Part shown: one piece after another, positions 1 to 12,079 of the stretch
Layout: each line of letters opens with the position of its first letter
Position numbering within the stretch: the stretch's first letter is position 1
NCBI GenBank assembly: GCA_944989445.1
Contig: CALYLW010000125.1
Coordinates: 2,039,385-2,103,384, forward strand
Direction of reading: 5' to 3'
Source: Ampullaceana balthica
Lineage: Eukaryota > Mollusca > Gastropoda > Lymnaeidae
Length of the DNA: 64,000 bases
Position numbers and translations under genes: made by a program
The notes under the pieces: model-generated
Database searches by the model: none
Seen by the model: the letters and a program-made list of their open reading frames with translations, nothing else
What the model was told of the DNA's origin: nothing

Positions 1-540
1 CATTAATATTTATACACTACTATTACATTAATATTTATACACTACTATTACATTAATATGTATACACTACTATTACATTAATATTTATACACTAATATTA
101 CATTAATATTTATACACTACTATTACATTAATATGTATACACTACTATTACATTAATATTTATACACTACTATTAAATTAATATTTATACACTACTATTA
201 CATTATTATTTATACACTACTATTACATTAATATTTATACACTACTATTACATTAATTTTTATACATTACTATTACATTAATATTTATACACTACTATTA
301 CATTAATATTTATACACTACTATTACATTAATATTTATACACTACTATTACATTATTATTTATACACTACTATTACATTAATATTTATACACTAATATTA
401 CATTATTATTTATACACTACTATTACATTAATATTTATACACTACTATTACATTATTATTTATACACTACTATTACATTATTATTTATACACTACTATTA
501 CATTAATATTTATACACTACTAATGCATTAATATTTATAC
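1..540. repeat. 25-bp AT-rich satellite array
   Basis: About 21 head-to-tail copies of a 25-bp unit (cattaatatttatacactac followed by tatta). Copies differ by single changes such as ttattt for taatat. The array is already running at base 1, so it continues to the left. It has no spacers and no ORF. Confidence 0.97.
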
Positions 541-720
541 AAGGGGCGTGGGATCGAGCCCACGCAAAGCCACAATATAAATGATACGCTAAGAAAGTCC
601 TCCGCTGACCGCTGGAAGGGAATTGGGTCGCCCAGAGTAAGCTCTAACTCTAACGGAAACAGCGGATGCCCTATGACCTTCGGTCATTGGACTTACTTTT
701 ACTCTACTGTTATTTCAAGA
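541..720 (+). other. possible tRNA-derived SINE fragment
   Basis: Right after the satellite, gcgtgggatcgagcccacgc (544-563) forms a 5-bp stem around a 7-base loop, like a tRNA T-arm. Further on, ATGACC-TTC-GGTCAT is a small perfect hairpin, and ccgctg/cagcgg is inverted around 602-665. No D-arm or anticodon arm lies upstream because the satellite starts there. A truncated tRNA-derived SINE fits, but chance is possible. Confidence 0.25.
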
Positions 721-765
721 TAACGACGAATAAACACTATTGAAGTATTTTAAAAACTTTTGACC

Positions 766-1045
766 TATACAATGTCCAATGCCAAAGTTATACGCACCTT
801 TGGCATGCAATAAATTGGCCAATGTCAGATTTATACGCACCTTTGGTACGCTATACATTAACAAAAGTCAGACTTATATGCATTTTGGCATGCTATACAT
901 TGAGCAATTTCGGAGTTATATGCACCTTTGGGATGGTATACATTATACAATAACCCATGACTATGCTATAAATTGACCAATGTCAGACATATACGTAACT
1001 TTGGCATGCTATACATTAGCCTAAGTCAGACTTATACGCACCGTC
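766..1045. repeat. 45-bp degenerate minisatellite
   Basis: About six diverged copies of a 41-45-bp unit of the type aatgtcagacttatacgcac, then ctttggcatgctatacattg. Clear starts are near 770, 821, 866, 907, 978 and 1023. The 65-codon ORF across it is a product of the repeat. Confidence 0.8.
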
Positions 1046-1051
1046 GTCATA

Positions 1052-1129
1052 CCAGGATGACATAGATTCCAAGGATCCGAATCGTTTCGCCGCTTCCTGT
1101 AGTTAGGAACGTGTAGTCCGTCATCCTGG
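1052..1129. repeat. 10-bp perfect inverted repeat
   Basis: ccaggatgac (1052-1061) and gtcatcctgg (1120-1129) are exact reverse complements 58 bp apart. They could be the ends of a very small insertion or a hairpin. They follow directly on the minisatellite. Confidence 0.5.
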
Positions 1130-2649
1130 GGCGAGGCATCTACATGAAGTGTAGACAAGTTTTGTTACTTTAAATACAACGATAAGTCTTTTTTTAATAA
1201 CGAAAGTAGGATAAGTCGCGCGACTTAAGATACTTGGACCTGTTTATTTACTCTATATAATATAATAAGTATTGATCCGTTAGACTCCTTCGTGAAGTTT
1301 CAAATAAGATTAATGGTGTAGTTTAAGTATCTTGAATTAGTTCAGTTAAGACTACAATAAATGGATTAATCATATTTTTTAAAAAGTTCTTGTCTATTTA
1401 TCGGAATTATATCCAGTTTATTTTCAATCAATGATTATCATCCAAGATACTTATTAAATAGTTGGTAACATATCGGAACTGTTAACTAAAAATAATAACA
1501 TTTTTTTAAAAAATATCCCAGACTCTCCTTTTATATAGAAATTATTTTGTCGAAGTTCATTGAAATTGTGTTACATTTGCAGAATTCTAAGCAGGCTAAC
1601 AGCAGCAATGGGCTGTCAGATCATAACACAATTTCACCAAGACGAACAGACAAAGAAATAAACGTAATCTGATGAATAAAATAATTTTGGCAACGACTTT
1701 TTGATTTAACTAATGACATCCCGCAAGTGTTGTTGCCCCCCCCCACCCCCACACACACTGAAACCCTTCTCCGGACAAAGTTTAGAACTCCCGATTAGTG
1801 CCATTCTTCATTAAGCCACCCGGACATTTCTGTGATTAGCATTAATTCCCGGACATTATTCTGCAGCGAAGAACCATATTCGAAAACTCAATCGTAAATA
1901 ACGTGTGTTTGTGGTGGTGGCCCGGGGGGGGGGTGGTTGGAAGTGGGTTAGGAAGGAGGTGGCGTGGAATTCCAACAATTTTATGCTGTCTCTCTTGTAG
2001 CCGTAAAACGCCGGTATTGCAAGCAGTAAATCATCTCGATGACATGTCCTTAATGACATCGTGTGGTGACGTCTCCTAATGAGAACAACCTGTGTAGGGT
2101 TGTCATCTGGTGGTTTACTGCCATGTTGTTGTTCTTGTTGTTGTTGCTGTTTCGTTTCAAACCGACATCAACACGTTTTTTCTCCCATGAAACCTGAGTC
2201 AGTTACATTTGCACGTCATTGCAGGCAGATTTTTAAAAAATACAATGTAATTATTCTTTTCAAATTGTGATATAAAATAAAAGTACAAGCGCAGTTTCAT
2301 TCTTTACGTTTTGTTGCAGGCGAACACTTTCTGATAGGGCATAATATGTGTTTTTTACCAAAGTGGATTAACTTTAGTAAATTTATGTTATATACAACCT
2401 GAAAGAAAAAAGCACAGCTCAAATTAAACGTATCAATGGTTTACTTTTAATTCTCCGTTTCTATTGATAAACATGGAGATGTTTCCATTTACCGTTACGA
2501 CAGGGTATCGATCCGTGTGCATTATCAATTATTAAATGCCTAAAGTTCAGTGTAGACTATTTGCGTTTCCATTTATTTATTTTCCGTTCAATATTAGTTT
2601 TATGCCCCTTTGTTGTTAACTCATTCATGCAAACTCACCGATAGCTTAT
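1130..2649. other. unassigned AT-rich spacer
   Basis: No convincing exon or mobile element was seen. It holds short C-rich (1734-1753) and G-rich (1920-1935) runs. The two ORFs over 60 codons (1856-2059 minus, 2079-2270 plus) are low-complexity and have no recognisable domain. Confidence 0.5.
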
Positions 2650-4340
<1,691 letters not shown>

Positions 4341-4950
4341 TAGTTTTTACGGGTTTGTTTTATTTTACAAAATGTTATTACTGTTAACTCAACAATTCTC
4401 TTCAAAGGGAAATAATACAAGTTTCTTAAAAATGTTTTTTTCTTTGAAGAGTGATATGTCATTACAAAATCTAACTGTTTCAACCCTGCTAAAACAGAGA
4501 CATAACAATTAACTTTTAAAAGATTGTAAAAAATGTGTAAAAGAAGGGGTGAAAGGATTTTTAGAAACTAGTTTTTTATTCTAATACACTGAAGAGGACA
4601 ACATTAATTTCTCATATCATTATAACTAAAGGCTTGGGCGCGAAACATTGTATGCATATTCTGATTTTAATATCGATTGTTGTAACGATTGTTAAATGGA
4701 ATCCCATCTCCCTGAAGATTTGTCGTACACGTACCATTTTCTCACAATCATTATACAGTGGAGACAAAATTTGTATGCTTGATATATGGTTGTATGTTGA
4801 CAAAGATTAACGTATTTTTTCATAAGTAGTACCCATACTATTGATTTGTCCACGCTTGGTGCCAACGATTTTATTTTTGTAGAAAAGAAGAAAATTTATT
4901 TTGACCTCTTTAGTGCATTGCAATAACGGCGTGTTTTTAAAAATGTTTTT
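4341..4950. other. unassigned spacer
   Basis: AT-rich sequence between the tandem units and the microsatellite. I see no gene or repeat signature. Confidence 0.4.
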
Positions 4951-4952
4951 TC

Positions 4953-4953
4953 T

Positions 4954-5017
<64 letters not shown>

Positions 5018-5028
5018 TATATATTATA
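4953..5028. repeat. (AC)n(AT)n compound microsatellite
   Basis: An AC run passes into an AT run with one phase break. It lies about 50 bp beyond the putative 3' hairpin of the Helitron, at its downstream edge. Confidence 0.95.
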
Positions 5029-5077
5029 GAGCTCACACAGGTGAAAGCAATAAAACTAATGAGTGAAAGTTTATAAT

Positions 5078-5098
5078 CTACGCTGACCCGCGGCGTAG
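5078..5098 (-). other. putative Helitron 3' hairpin
   Basis: ctacgc (5078-5083) pairs with gcgtag (5093-5098) around a 9-base GC-rich loop, about 20 bp after the end of the helicase frame. Helitrons need a short 3' hairpin. No clean CTRR end follows on the minus strand, so the exact terminus is uncertain. Confidence 0.5.
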
Positions 5099-5115
5099 CA
5101 TACAACGCTAATGAT

Positions 5116-5358
5116 TTAGTGACGGGTGAAGACTTCCTGAAAGACACATTTGTCCAAATGGGGTGGGTTTGGGCAAACGACTGAGAGTGAATGAAAAGAA
5201 GGAACTGTGGAGAGAGCAACATACAATTGTCCATGACTGAAAACAGGTTTTGGAAGATACAGGCATATCTTTTTCAACGTTTGGCCCTGTGCTTTATTTA
5301 TTGTCATGGCAAAGGCTAATCTCACAGGGAATTGTCTGCGCGTAAAGGTAAATGGCAA
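5116..5358 (-). pseudogene. Helitron helicase C-terminal motifs
   Basis: Contains [19 protein letters not shown] and [10 protein letters not shown], the last conserved PIF1/Helitron helicase motifs. Homology starts a little upstream of this frame (about 5490), where GLCNGTRL is seen. The stop at 5116 is a plausible natural C-terminus. Confidence 0.88.
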
Positions 5359-5465
5359 ATTTGAATCTGATGGAGTGAGGGATATCCGGGGAATAAGGAC
5401 AGTTTGTGAGATAGCAGCTGCGATTGTTTTACACTCCAGTACGCTGCGGTGAATGCTGGTAACAG

Positions 5466-6983
5466 TCAGTCTAGTGCCATTACAGAGACCTCTTGCTGCA
5501 ACAGGTTTCTAAGAAGCATGACCACTGAACCAATTTTAAATTTCAGTTTATTCGAAGGCATGCCAGTAAGGGTAAGACTGTTAAGAAATTCTTCGGGGAA
5601 TGAAAGTTGATCTGCGGGATCATCTGTGACGATGGAGTCAACGCTGGTGAAAGTTACTTCGTCGGTTGGGATACGTTTCAATACTTGTTCATTCAGGTGC
5701 AGGGAGTCTTCGTTCGTGACACTTAATATAGCTCGCGTACTGAGTTGTTCCGAAGTGACAGTTGAGAAGTCGAGGTCGCCATATAGTTGTTGAACGGGAT
5801 CAGAATGAACAGGAAAACAATGTGAAGGTAATGTTACAGGTGTTCCATTTGTCCAGTCTCCAACATCGAGAAGCCATTTTGCAAAATGGTGTTCGTCATG
5901 AAGAGCTCTCATATTTTTCGTCAGTGCAAGTACATGCATGTGACGCCACAAAGATTGCTTGTTAATGCAACTGGTGACAGTTAGTGCTCGGGAGCCACGC
6001 ATAATAACGGGGAGTATTTGTCGGAAATCTCCACCCAATAGTATTGTTTTCCCTCCAAATGGGTGCGTCTCACCTGTGAGATCACGTAACAACCTGTCAA
6101 CTGCCTGGAATGTGTATGCATGTGTCATTGGCGCCTCGTCCCATATAATCAATTTGGATTGCAGAATATGTTGCGCGTGTTGCGAGTTAGGTTTGATATT
6201 GCATGTTGAAGTAGTAGTGAGCTTCAACGGTATTTTAAACACCGAATGTGCAGTACGTCCACCCGGTAACAATGTTGCTGCTATTCCTGTTGATGCAACG
6301 GTTATAGGATTGTCTCCCCTGGCTCTGATTGTATGAATCAGGGTTTTGTAGACAAAGGTTTTCCCTGTTCCTGCGGGACCATATAAGAAGAAGCAGGTTT
6401 GTAGCGGATGGGAGTCGTTGTATGCAGCGTCCAAAACAGTGTCAACAGCGTGCTTTTGTTCTGTGTTGAGTTTGTCGTAGTGTTCCATAGCGTGGGAGTG
6501 TTCAGCCTGAGCGTCGAAGACGGTAGATGAATGACACATTGGAAGAATGTCAGTGAGGGGTAGGTGTAATTTGTGCAGGTTGAGGCCATGTGGTTGGAGC
6601 ATGTCATTTATTTCTGCGAGAGCATACATGCAAGCGGTGCGTGTGGAATATGTTCTGAGAAAGTCCTCAGAAAGGGAGAGTTTATGCGAGTCCCAAATGT
6701 GTGGAACGTTATGTGGTTCGCCGAAGACACAGACGAAAACGAAAAGTTGTGGCAAGAACGGTGGCATTCGTATCTGAGATGCCTCTGTAAGAGTATCATG
6801 CCATTTCTTGTCATCTTTAAGAAGACCCAATTGTTGGCACGCCTCTTTGAAAGTGTTACATTCCACGCCGTTGACAGTTTGTAGAAGGTTGAAACTTGTG
6901 ACGCCTACGGAACGGGCAAGGTGAAGCCTGAGGTAATAACGTTCGGTGTCGTTGATGGCAACAACAGGCATTCTACCGATCAC
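5466..6983 (-). pseudogene. Helitron PIF1-like helicase domain
   Basis: This is superfamily 1B helicase sequence fused to Rep in Helitrons. Walker A is GPAGTGKT (about 6356-6386). Walker B is IIWDEAPM (about 6130-6155). GGDFRQILPV is the next helicase motif. It unwinds DNA from the Rep nick. The frame is lost near 5490 by one base, and the missing GLCNGTRL motif is readable in another frame. The long plus-strand ORFs opposite it (5762-5965, 5959-6336) are shadows. Confidence 0.93.
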
Positions 6984-7147
6984 TTTTGTGCCTCCTCTAA
7001 TTCTCTTTTGCCATTTTCCAGAGGATTGTTGGAATGTGTAATGTTGGGGAACATCAGTGTATGTAACTCCACAGCTTCAGGATCGGTCTTGTTGAGTTCA
7101 AACCAAGCTAAGAACATGGTGCTTTTGTTGGCCTGTCTTTGTAGCGC

Positions 7148-8074
7148 TCATTCTTCGTGACCCTCATGAAAGAAAACGACTTGTTGTTCTGGCAAATGAA
7201 CTGGTAATCGTGTAATAACGTGCGATTTTTCTGAAAGACTGTACTCGTTCAAACGCCACATAGCCTCAGGAGCACTAACATACCTACCATCAAGGAAAGT
7301 TTGTATTTCGTCATGTTGGAAAACACCATCGGCTGGCTCCTTCTGAAGTGCAATGGATGCAGTGTCGTGTCCTTTGTAGACATACTTATATATAGATACT
7401 TGATACATGATACATTGAATGGACTCGCACACTTCAACGTTAATGTGAGCATTGAATTTCTGAGCAAACCAGGGATAGATAGGTACTATCCAACGATTAT
7501 CGATGTCGTATTTGCCAACAATGGCAGTTGTGCCCTGTCTTCGGCGGTATATAGGGTACCCTTGTGTGTTTTCTTGTGTCTCGGCGTTGAAGCCCTTTGG
7601 GAAATTTTTGGTGCACTTGCCGTCTTTCATGCAAGGTGAGTTGGCATTGAGCGTGCCACACGGACCATGTACCATGCATTTAGTGACAATTTGGAAAAGT
7701 CTAGGGTGTATTTCGGGATTTGGAAGCTCAGCGCAGACATATTCGTCTATGTCATCTTTGGTCCTTATTTTGCACTGTGAATCAAGTGCCAGTAACATAT
7801 GGCAATGGGGCAAGCCTCGTTTTTGGAACTCAATGACGAAAATGTATGCGACTACATTGCCGAAAATATTCCTCTCCAGAATGTCAGTTAGGAACTCCCG
7901 AAGTTTGATATGAAAGACGCGGGAAACGACATCAGGTCTGTGTTCTGGGCGCTCATGATGGGAAATGGCGTTAGAGATTTCCGGCCAAGCAGGATTGCAG
8001 GTGAATGTTAGGAATAAGTCAGGCTTTCCACATTTACGGACAATTGCCATCGCGTCTTGGTAGTTCTGTTGCAT
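7148..8074 (-). pseudogene. Helitron Rep (HUH) endonuclease domain
   Basis: This stretch is in frame with the upstream part and separated from it by two stop codons. It contains FLTFTCNPAWPEI and the metal-binding HUH motif LPHCHMLLA (about 7794-7812). YKYVYKGHD (about 7365-7390) supplies the nicking tyrosine pair typical of Helitron Rep. Rep nicks and joins single-stranded DNA during rolling-circle transposition. The frame stops at TGA 7148-7150, but homologous sequence continues to about 7010, where a one-base shift leads into the helicase frame. Confidence 0.93.
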
Positions 8075-8089
8075 TTACCATGGACTGCC

Positions 8090-10378
8090 TTAAAACGTAG
8101 AGGGAAGAATGATCGACTGTCCAGGGCGAAGGTTATTGTCTTGTGTTTTCGCAGCGATAGCATCCATCAGTCCCCTGTATTGTTCTACGCGCAAATCTTG
8201 TTGATGGGAGCGTAGGTAATGTAAACGTGCGCCTTCTGTTCTGACATATGCGTCGACGACATATTGCTGGAAGAGTTTGCCGCTGAAATGCAAGATGCTG
8301 AATGCAGATGTCATGGCAAGCCTGTAAGAATAAAATTGGAGTTGTGTGACTCGGGTTCTGTTCGCGGTTTGCTTTTCTTCAACATGGGTCAATTGTATGT
8401 GCCAGCCTGGATCTCCGTAAGGGAATAGTAGTGGATAAACCATGGGGTCACAGTTCATATTGAGTACAGAGATACGCTTGCAAGCAACTCCTCTTGGGTA
8501 TATGCAAATATCGCGTTGTGCAGGAGGTTCCGCGTCTTCCCCTACAAAGATAGCAGCAACATCAGTTTGACAGGATGGCGCGTTATACCTTCTCATATCC
8601 AGAGTTCGATTTTCCATGAACACCATTCGTACAGCAGCAACAGGGTTATTATGAGTGACAATTTCGTGCATTTGCATGTAGGATTTAGCGAAGGGGTTAA
8701 CCTGTCGTAACATTTTGTCTAGTTGCAACAACAACATATCACAGCAAGCACTGTTAACATCGTTTTGCAAACGTTGAGTGGTAGCCTCAGCAGAATCGAA
8801 GATATATAGTTGAACGTATCGAGGGGGCGTGTTAGGATTGGTATACAATGGAGAGACTTGATGATAAATTTGACCGTGGATTCGGAAAGCATACGATCCA
8901 TGGCCAGGTGGTTGAGCGATGTGGGCGCCCATTGATGCGAAAGCTAAAGCAGAGTTGTATTCCCTGATATGATCACAGAAATGTCGGGACAGCGGATTCT
9001 TGCCACTCAAGAGGTTTTGTAATAAAGGAGGAGTTTGGGATAGTGGTGGCAAAGACACTTTGCCGTGACAACAACACTTAGTAAAATGTCCGGATTTGTT
9101 TACCTCTGATGGCCAATGAAGAGCATTGCAAGAAGTAAATAGTGCGGTAGGTAGTCCAATGTTGTGTTCCTCGATGGGAATGGCAGTGTGTTCTTGAAAC
9201 GCAGCGGAAAGTTGAATGCGATGAATGTGCATGTGGTTTGCGAGAAGATGGCACTGTTTGAAAGAAGGTTTGCAATGTACACACTCAAAGAATGTGTCAT
9301 GGCGGTGTGTTTTTGTATGTTTGTTGAGAAGAGATGATGTTGTGAACGATTCAGTGCTGTATTGACACTGGAAGAATTTCGTCAGGGCACGTGTTTTCAA
9401 ATGGTTAGTAAGATGTATGTGTGCGTGAAACTGTTTGTCTCAAATGCTGCAAAGAAATCTTGTTGAATGTGTTTCTACATGTACATGTTTAGTTTGTAAG
9501 TGCTTCTTGAGAGTGCGAATTGTTTTGAAGCATTGTTGGCAATGGTCACATTGTGTCATTCGTTCAGTGGAGTGTGTTTTTAAATGTGCGTTGAGATATC
9601 TCTGGAGTCGGAAGGTTTTGGAACAAATGATGCATTTAAAGTCCTCTATGGAATGCGTTTGTTCACTGGAGTGTTTTTTTTAATGTGCATTGAGATTATA
9701 TTTTTGTGTGAACTGTTTAGAGCAAATGTTGCAATGAAATTCCGGCGTTTGTAAATGTTCATCAGTAACATTAGAGTGGGAAGGTGAAGTCACATCAGTG
9801 TTGAGATCACATGGGTGTTGAATGTTGGTGCACTTGCCGACGTTGTCAACAGATGGCACCAAAAGGTCATCACGTGTGTTTGTGACAGGCAAGAGAACTT
9901 CATAATGGCCATGATCCAAAGGACCGCTAAATAGCAGGGATATGGAGAGACGTTGACCCGGATTGTAAACTCGAGGAGGGTCATGCGGACGTTCTCGGAA
10001 GTGAATAGTGATAGTAGCGGGAAGTATTTGAGACATCGCCACAATTTCAGCCTCGCCACCATAAACGCCGGAAGTATTCATGTACGCAGCGTATTGTCGA
10101 GCTGATTGTATGACTGTGCTTCCTTGAGTAAGAACAACGGACAGGGCGTCGAAATAGTTATCCCAATGTTCGCAAACAAAGCTTACAGCCATCTTGCGAA
10201 GTTCGAGAGCAACAGTTTCGTCGATGACATTTTTCCAGAAATATGCGACAGATAGAAATAAACAGTTACCTGATGCAGGAATTTCGACTACACTGAAAGA
10301 CCCGTTCACTCCACGAAATATATGTGAAGCGGTAGCCATGGTTAGGAAACTAATGGCAATACTAAGGGGCAAAATCAA
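8090..10378 (-). pseudogene. Helitron protein N-terminal part: OTU, six C2H2 fingers
   Basis: One reading frame broken by two nonsense codons (TAA at 9680-9682, TGA at 9440-9442). The OTU-like part has SGNCLF, where the Cys sits in the protease motif but the usual Asp before GNC is Ser, and a terminal HYEVLLP with the expected His. It is followed by six C2H2-type fingers, about 9740 to 9220, of which the first three and the last keep their ligands. Finger 4 has lost its second Cys to the TGA and its last His. Finger 5 has Ser for its second Cys. The remainder (to 8090) is the Helitron-like N-terminal region leading into Rep. The first good start is ATG near 10339 (MATASHIF), inside the longer open frame. 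OTU proteases cleave ubiquitin-like linkages; the role here is unknown. Confidence 0.85.
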
Positions 10379-10519
10379 AACAAAGCTTCTGGGACATACG
10401 AAGAGAACAATGGAAAGACAACGTGGCTCAGACGACTGTAGAATATAACAAAGCGACTGAGGACACAGCTTGAGCTTGAGTGACTGAGGTACACACTCCT
10501 AAGGGTACACACTATTACG

Positions 10520-10870
10520 CATGCCTGGAGAGGTGGTGTGTATGTTCGCTAAGAAATGGGGAAAAAGAACGAGCAAGAAAAAAAGGGGAGGGGGAGAACG
10601 GAAACAAACAGTAGCACGAACAAATGGGAACAACGCGAGTGGACGTTGGGGGACCACCGAAGAATTTTTGATAAGTATTTCGGACATCGCAACAATATAT
10701 AAACAAATATTACAGCCATGAAGCCAAGTTGGAGAGCAACAACTTCGTCCATGCACCAAATATGCGACCAATAGAAACAGACAGGTACCTGGTGAAGGAA
10801 TTGATATAACATTGAACTAAGCTTTTTCCGTGACATGCGAAGCGGTGTTTATGTTTGCTAAGAAAGGGGG
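10520..10870 (-). pseudogene. duplicated, decayed OTU N-terminus and leader
   Basis: Between about 10855 and 10640 the minus strand repeats the start of the OTU-coding region at 10340-10130, with indels. Shared blocks include a TASH start, a Cys-Leu-Phe motif (GTCLFLLVAY versus GNCLFLSVAY) and gagagcaacaacttcgtc on the plus strand. The leader cttagc(a/g)aacata(a/c)aca also occurs twice (about 10865 and 10555). It is either a partial internal duplication or the edge of a second Helitron copy. Confidence 0.65.
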
Positions 10871-10909
10871 GAAAAGAACAGGCATTAGCATTTAAAAAAA
10901 AACCATATG

Positions 10910-10978
10910 TTGCCGCTTGGGCTTGAACCTATGACCTTCAGCATGTCAGGCGGATGTAATAACCAATACACTACGAAA
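10910..10978 (-). tRNA. tRNA-Val-like sequence, probably a decayed gene or SINE head
   Basis: The minus strand reads like a tRNA: GTAGTGTATTGGTTATTAC as D-arm with A box, CCGC-CTGACAT-GCTG as anticodon arm (anticodon GAC would be Val), then GGTTCAAGC as T-loop with B box. The T stem and acceptor stem pair poorly, and no poly-T terminator follows closely. I read it as a tRNA-derived relic rather than a working gene. Confidence 0.5.
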
Positions 10979-11090
10979 TACATACACACTGAGCAGGAAC
11001 ATCAAAAGTGAATGTAAAAAACATTGCTGCTCTCAAGACATGCCCCACTCCACCACTACCTTTGCTTGCCAAACGTTAACTGTGTTCAGT

Positions 11091-11108
11091 TGACCCGAGC
11101 GAGGGTCA
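11091..11108. promoter_or_regulatory. everted GGGTCA half-site repeat (ER6-like)
   Basis: TGACCC-gagcga-GGGTCA is an exact inverted pair with a 6-bp spacer, the layout of an everted nuclear-receptor repeat. Such sites occur by chance, and no linked promoter is identified. Confidence 0.2.
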
Positions 11109-12012
11109 TTCGTCATGCTCGGTTGCACATATTTTTGCAGCTTACTTGCCTGGCATGGTCCCATGAAGAGAATTATATATATAGATGTGTACCAAGTACA
11201 TATCACCAGGCTATTTACAAAACCAATTGCCGCAACCCCCGTAATTTTGGGAATAAATGTATATTTCAATTTAAAATATTTTCATAAAGAGTAACTTGCT
11301 CTTGCAATTGAGGTATGAGGGAGTGGGGCAGTATTTCGGCATGCGTATGAAAGAGTGGGGAAGGGGATAACAGCTCACTTTTAGATTAAGGTCAAATCGT
11401 CGAATAATAATTTGATTTTGAACATAAAAGGGCGTTGAACGAGGAGGAAAAGCTGTCGTCATCGCAGTAGATCATCTTGAAAAGATGATCGAACACAGCT
11501 TGGAATGTTAGCGCCAATTTTTTAAACAAGCTAGTGGCGGATCTTTTGTTTTGGAGACAAGGGTAAAATTCAAAAAGACAATCCTTTGTTTACGACAGCC
11601 TTTCGTTATCAGATTATGAAGCCATGGCAAAATAACCATTTTATAAATATATATATTTAAAAGGTAATGAGGGAAAAATGGAATTTAAAATATTTACTTT
11701 AATTAACATGAGATTTACCTGAAAACAAATGGACGTGGATAAAACTACAGCTGTGTCGGCGATTTGAATTTAACTTGAGTAACGAGTCGTAGAGCTATAT
11801 TTAGTTTTCAAGCAATTTTTAAACATAATAATTTCCTGATAAATATTTTTAGAGCCATACGCCAAGTAAGATTAATCAAAATTAAAGTGTCGAACATAAT
11901 TCTTTTTTTAAAACATCTTGTAACTCAAGAGTTCCTCACAATGACCAGAGGTCAAATGATACACGCCCAAATGGTCATCGGATCTGAATGTTAATGATTA
12001 AAATAGACTTAC
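11109..12012. other. unassigned spacer or possible intron
   Basis: This would hold the downstream exons of the signal-peptide gene at 12013-12079 if that gene is real. A TTTGTTTTCAG acceptor-like site on the minus strand near 11720 is the only hint. No domain was recognised. The ORFs at 11033-11287 and 11271-11462 are unconvincing. Confidence 0.35.
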
Positions 12013-12079
12013 CTGGAATCACATTGGCCATCAATTGTCCTGTTACGAAAACCAGCATTGATATCAGGACGATGCTCAT
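12013..12079 (-). CDS. putative first coding exon with a signal peptide
   Basis: An ATG (12077-12079) opens 22 codons that read as a secretory signal: MSIVLISMLVFVTG, then QLMANVIP. The exon ends in a strong donor, CCAG|GTAAGT, in phase 1, as is common for secreted proteins. An acceptor-like TTTAG lies just upstream (12088-12092), so the 5' UTR may be split too. The remaining exons were not found. It is a candidate for a small secreted protein, with no known family. Confidence 0.5.

Larger units (their letters stand above)
5078..10400 (-). mobile_element. decayed autonomous Helitron (OTU-ZnF-Rep-Hel)
   Basis: A rolling-circle transposon read right to left. It encodes an OTU-like protease, a C2H2 finger array, the Helitron Rep (HUH) endonuclease and a PIF1-type helicase. 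Continuous homology runs from the Met codon near 10339 to the stop near 5116. The right-hand limit is uncertain because the 5' leader is partly duplicated. The likely 3' hairpin is at 5078-5098. In-frame stops (9680, 9440, 8090, just after 8074, and 7148) and two frameshifts (about 7010 and 5490) show this copy is dead. Known Helitron2/Helentron-type elements in animals also carry OTU domains. Confidence 0.93.

Noticed and set aside
1..540. CRISPR-like array
   Set aside because: Repeats are directly adjacent with no spacers, and the genome is eukaryotic; it is a satellite.
5762..6884. Plus-strand ORFs of 67-125 codons
   Set aside because: They are antisense to the Helitron helicase and have no domain.
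10499..10836. Overlapping ORFs of 60-95 codons on both strands
   Set aside because: They cover the duplicated, decayed Helitron start; low-complexity Phe/Ser/Pro or Lys-rich translations.
11033..11287. Kunitz-like GPCQ motif in a 78-codon minus ORF
   Set aside because: Only one short motif fits; Cys spacing of a Kunitz domain is absent and no splice support is seen.
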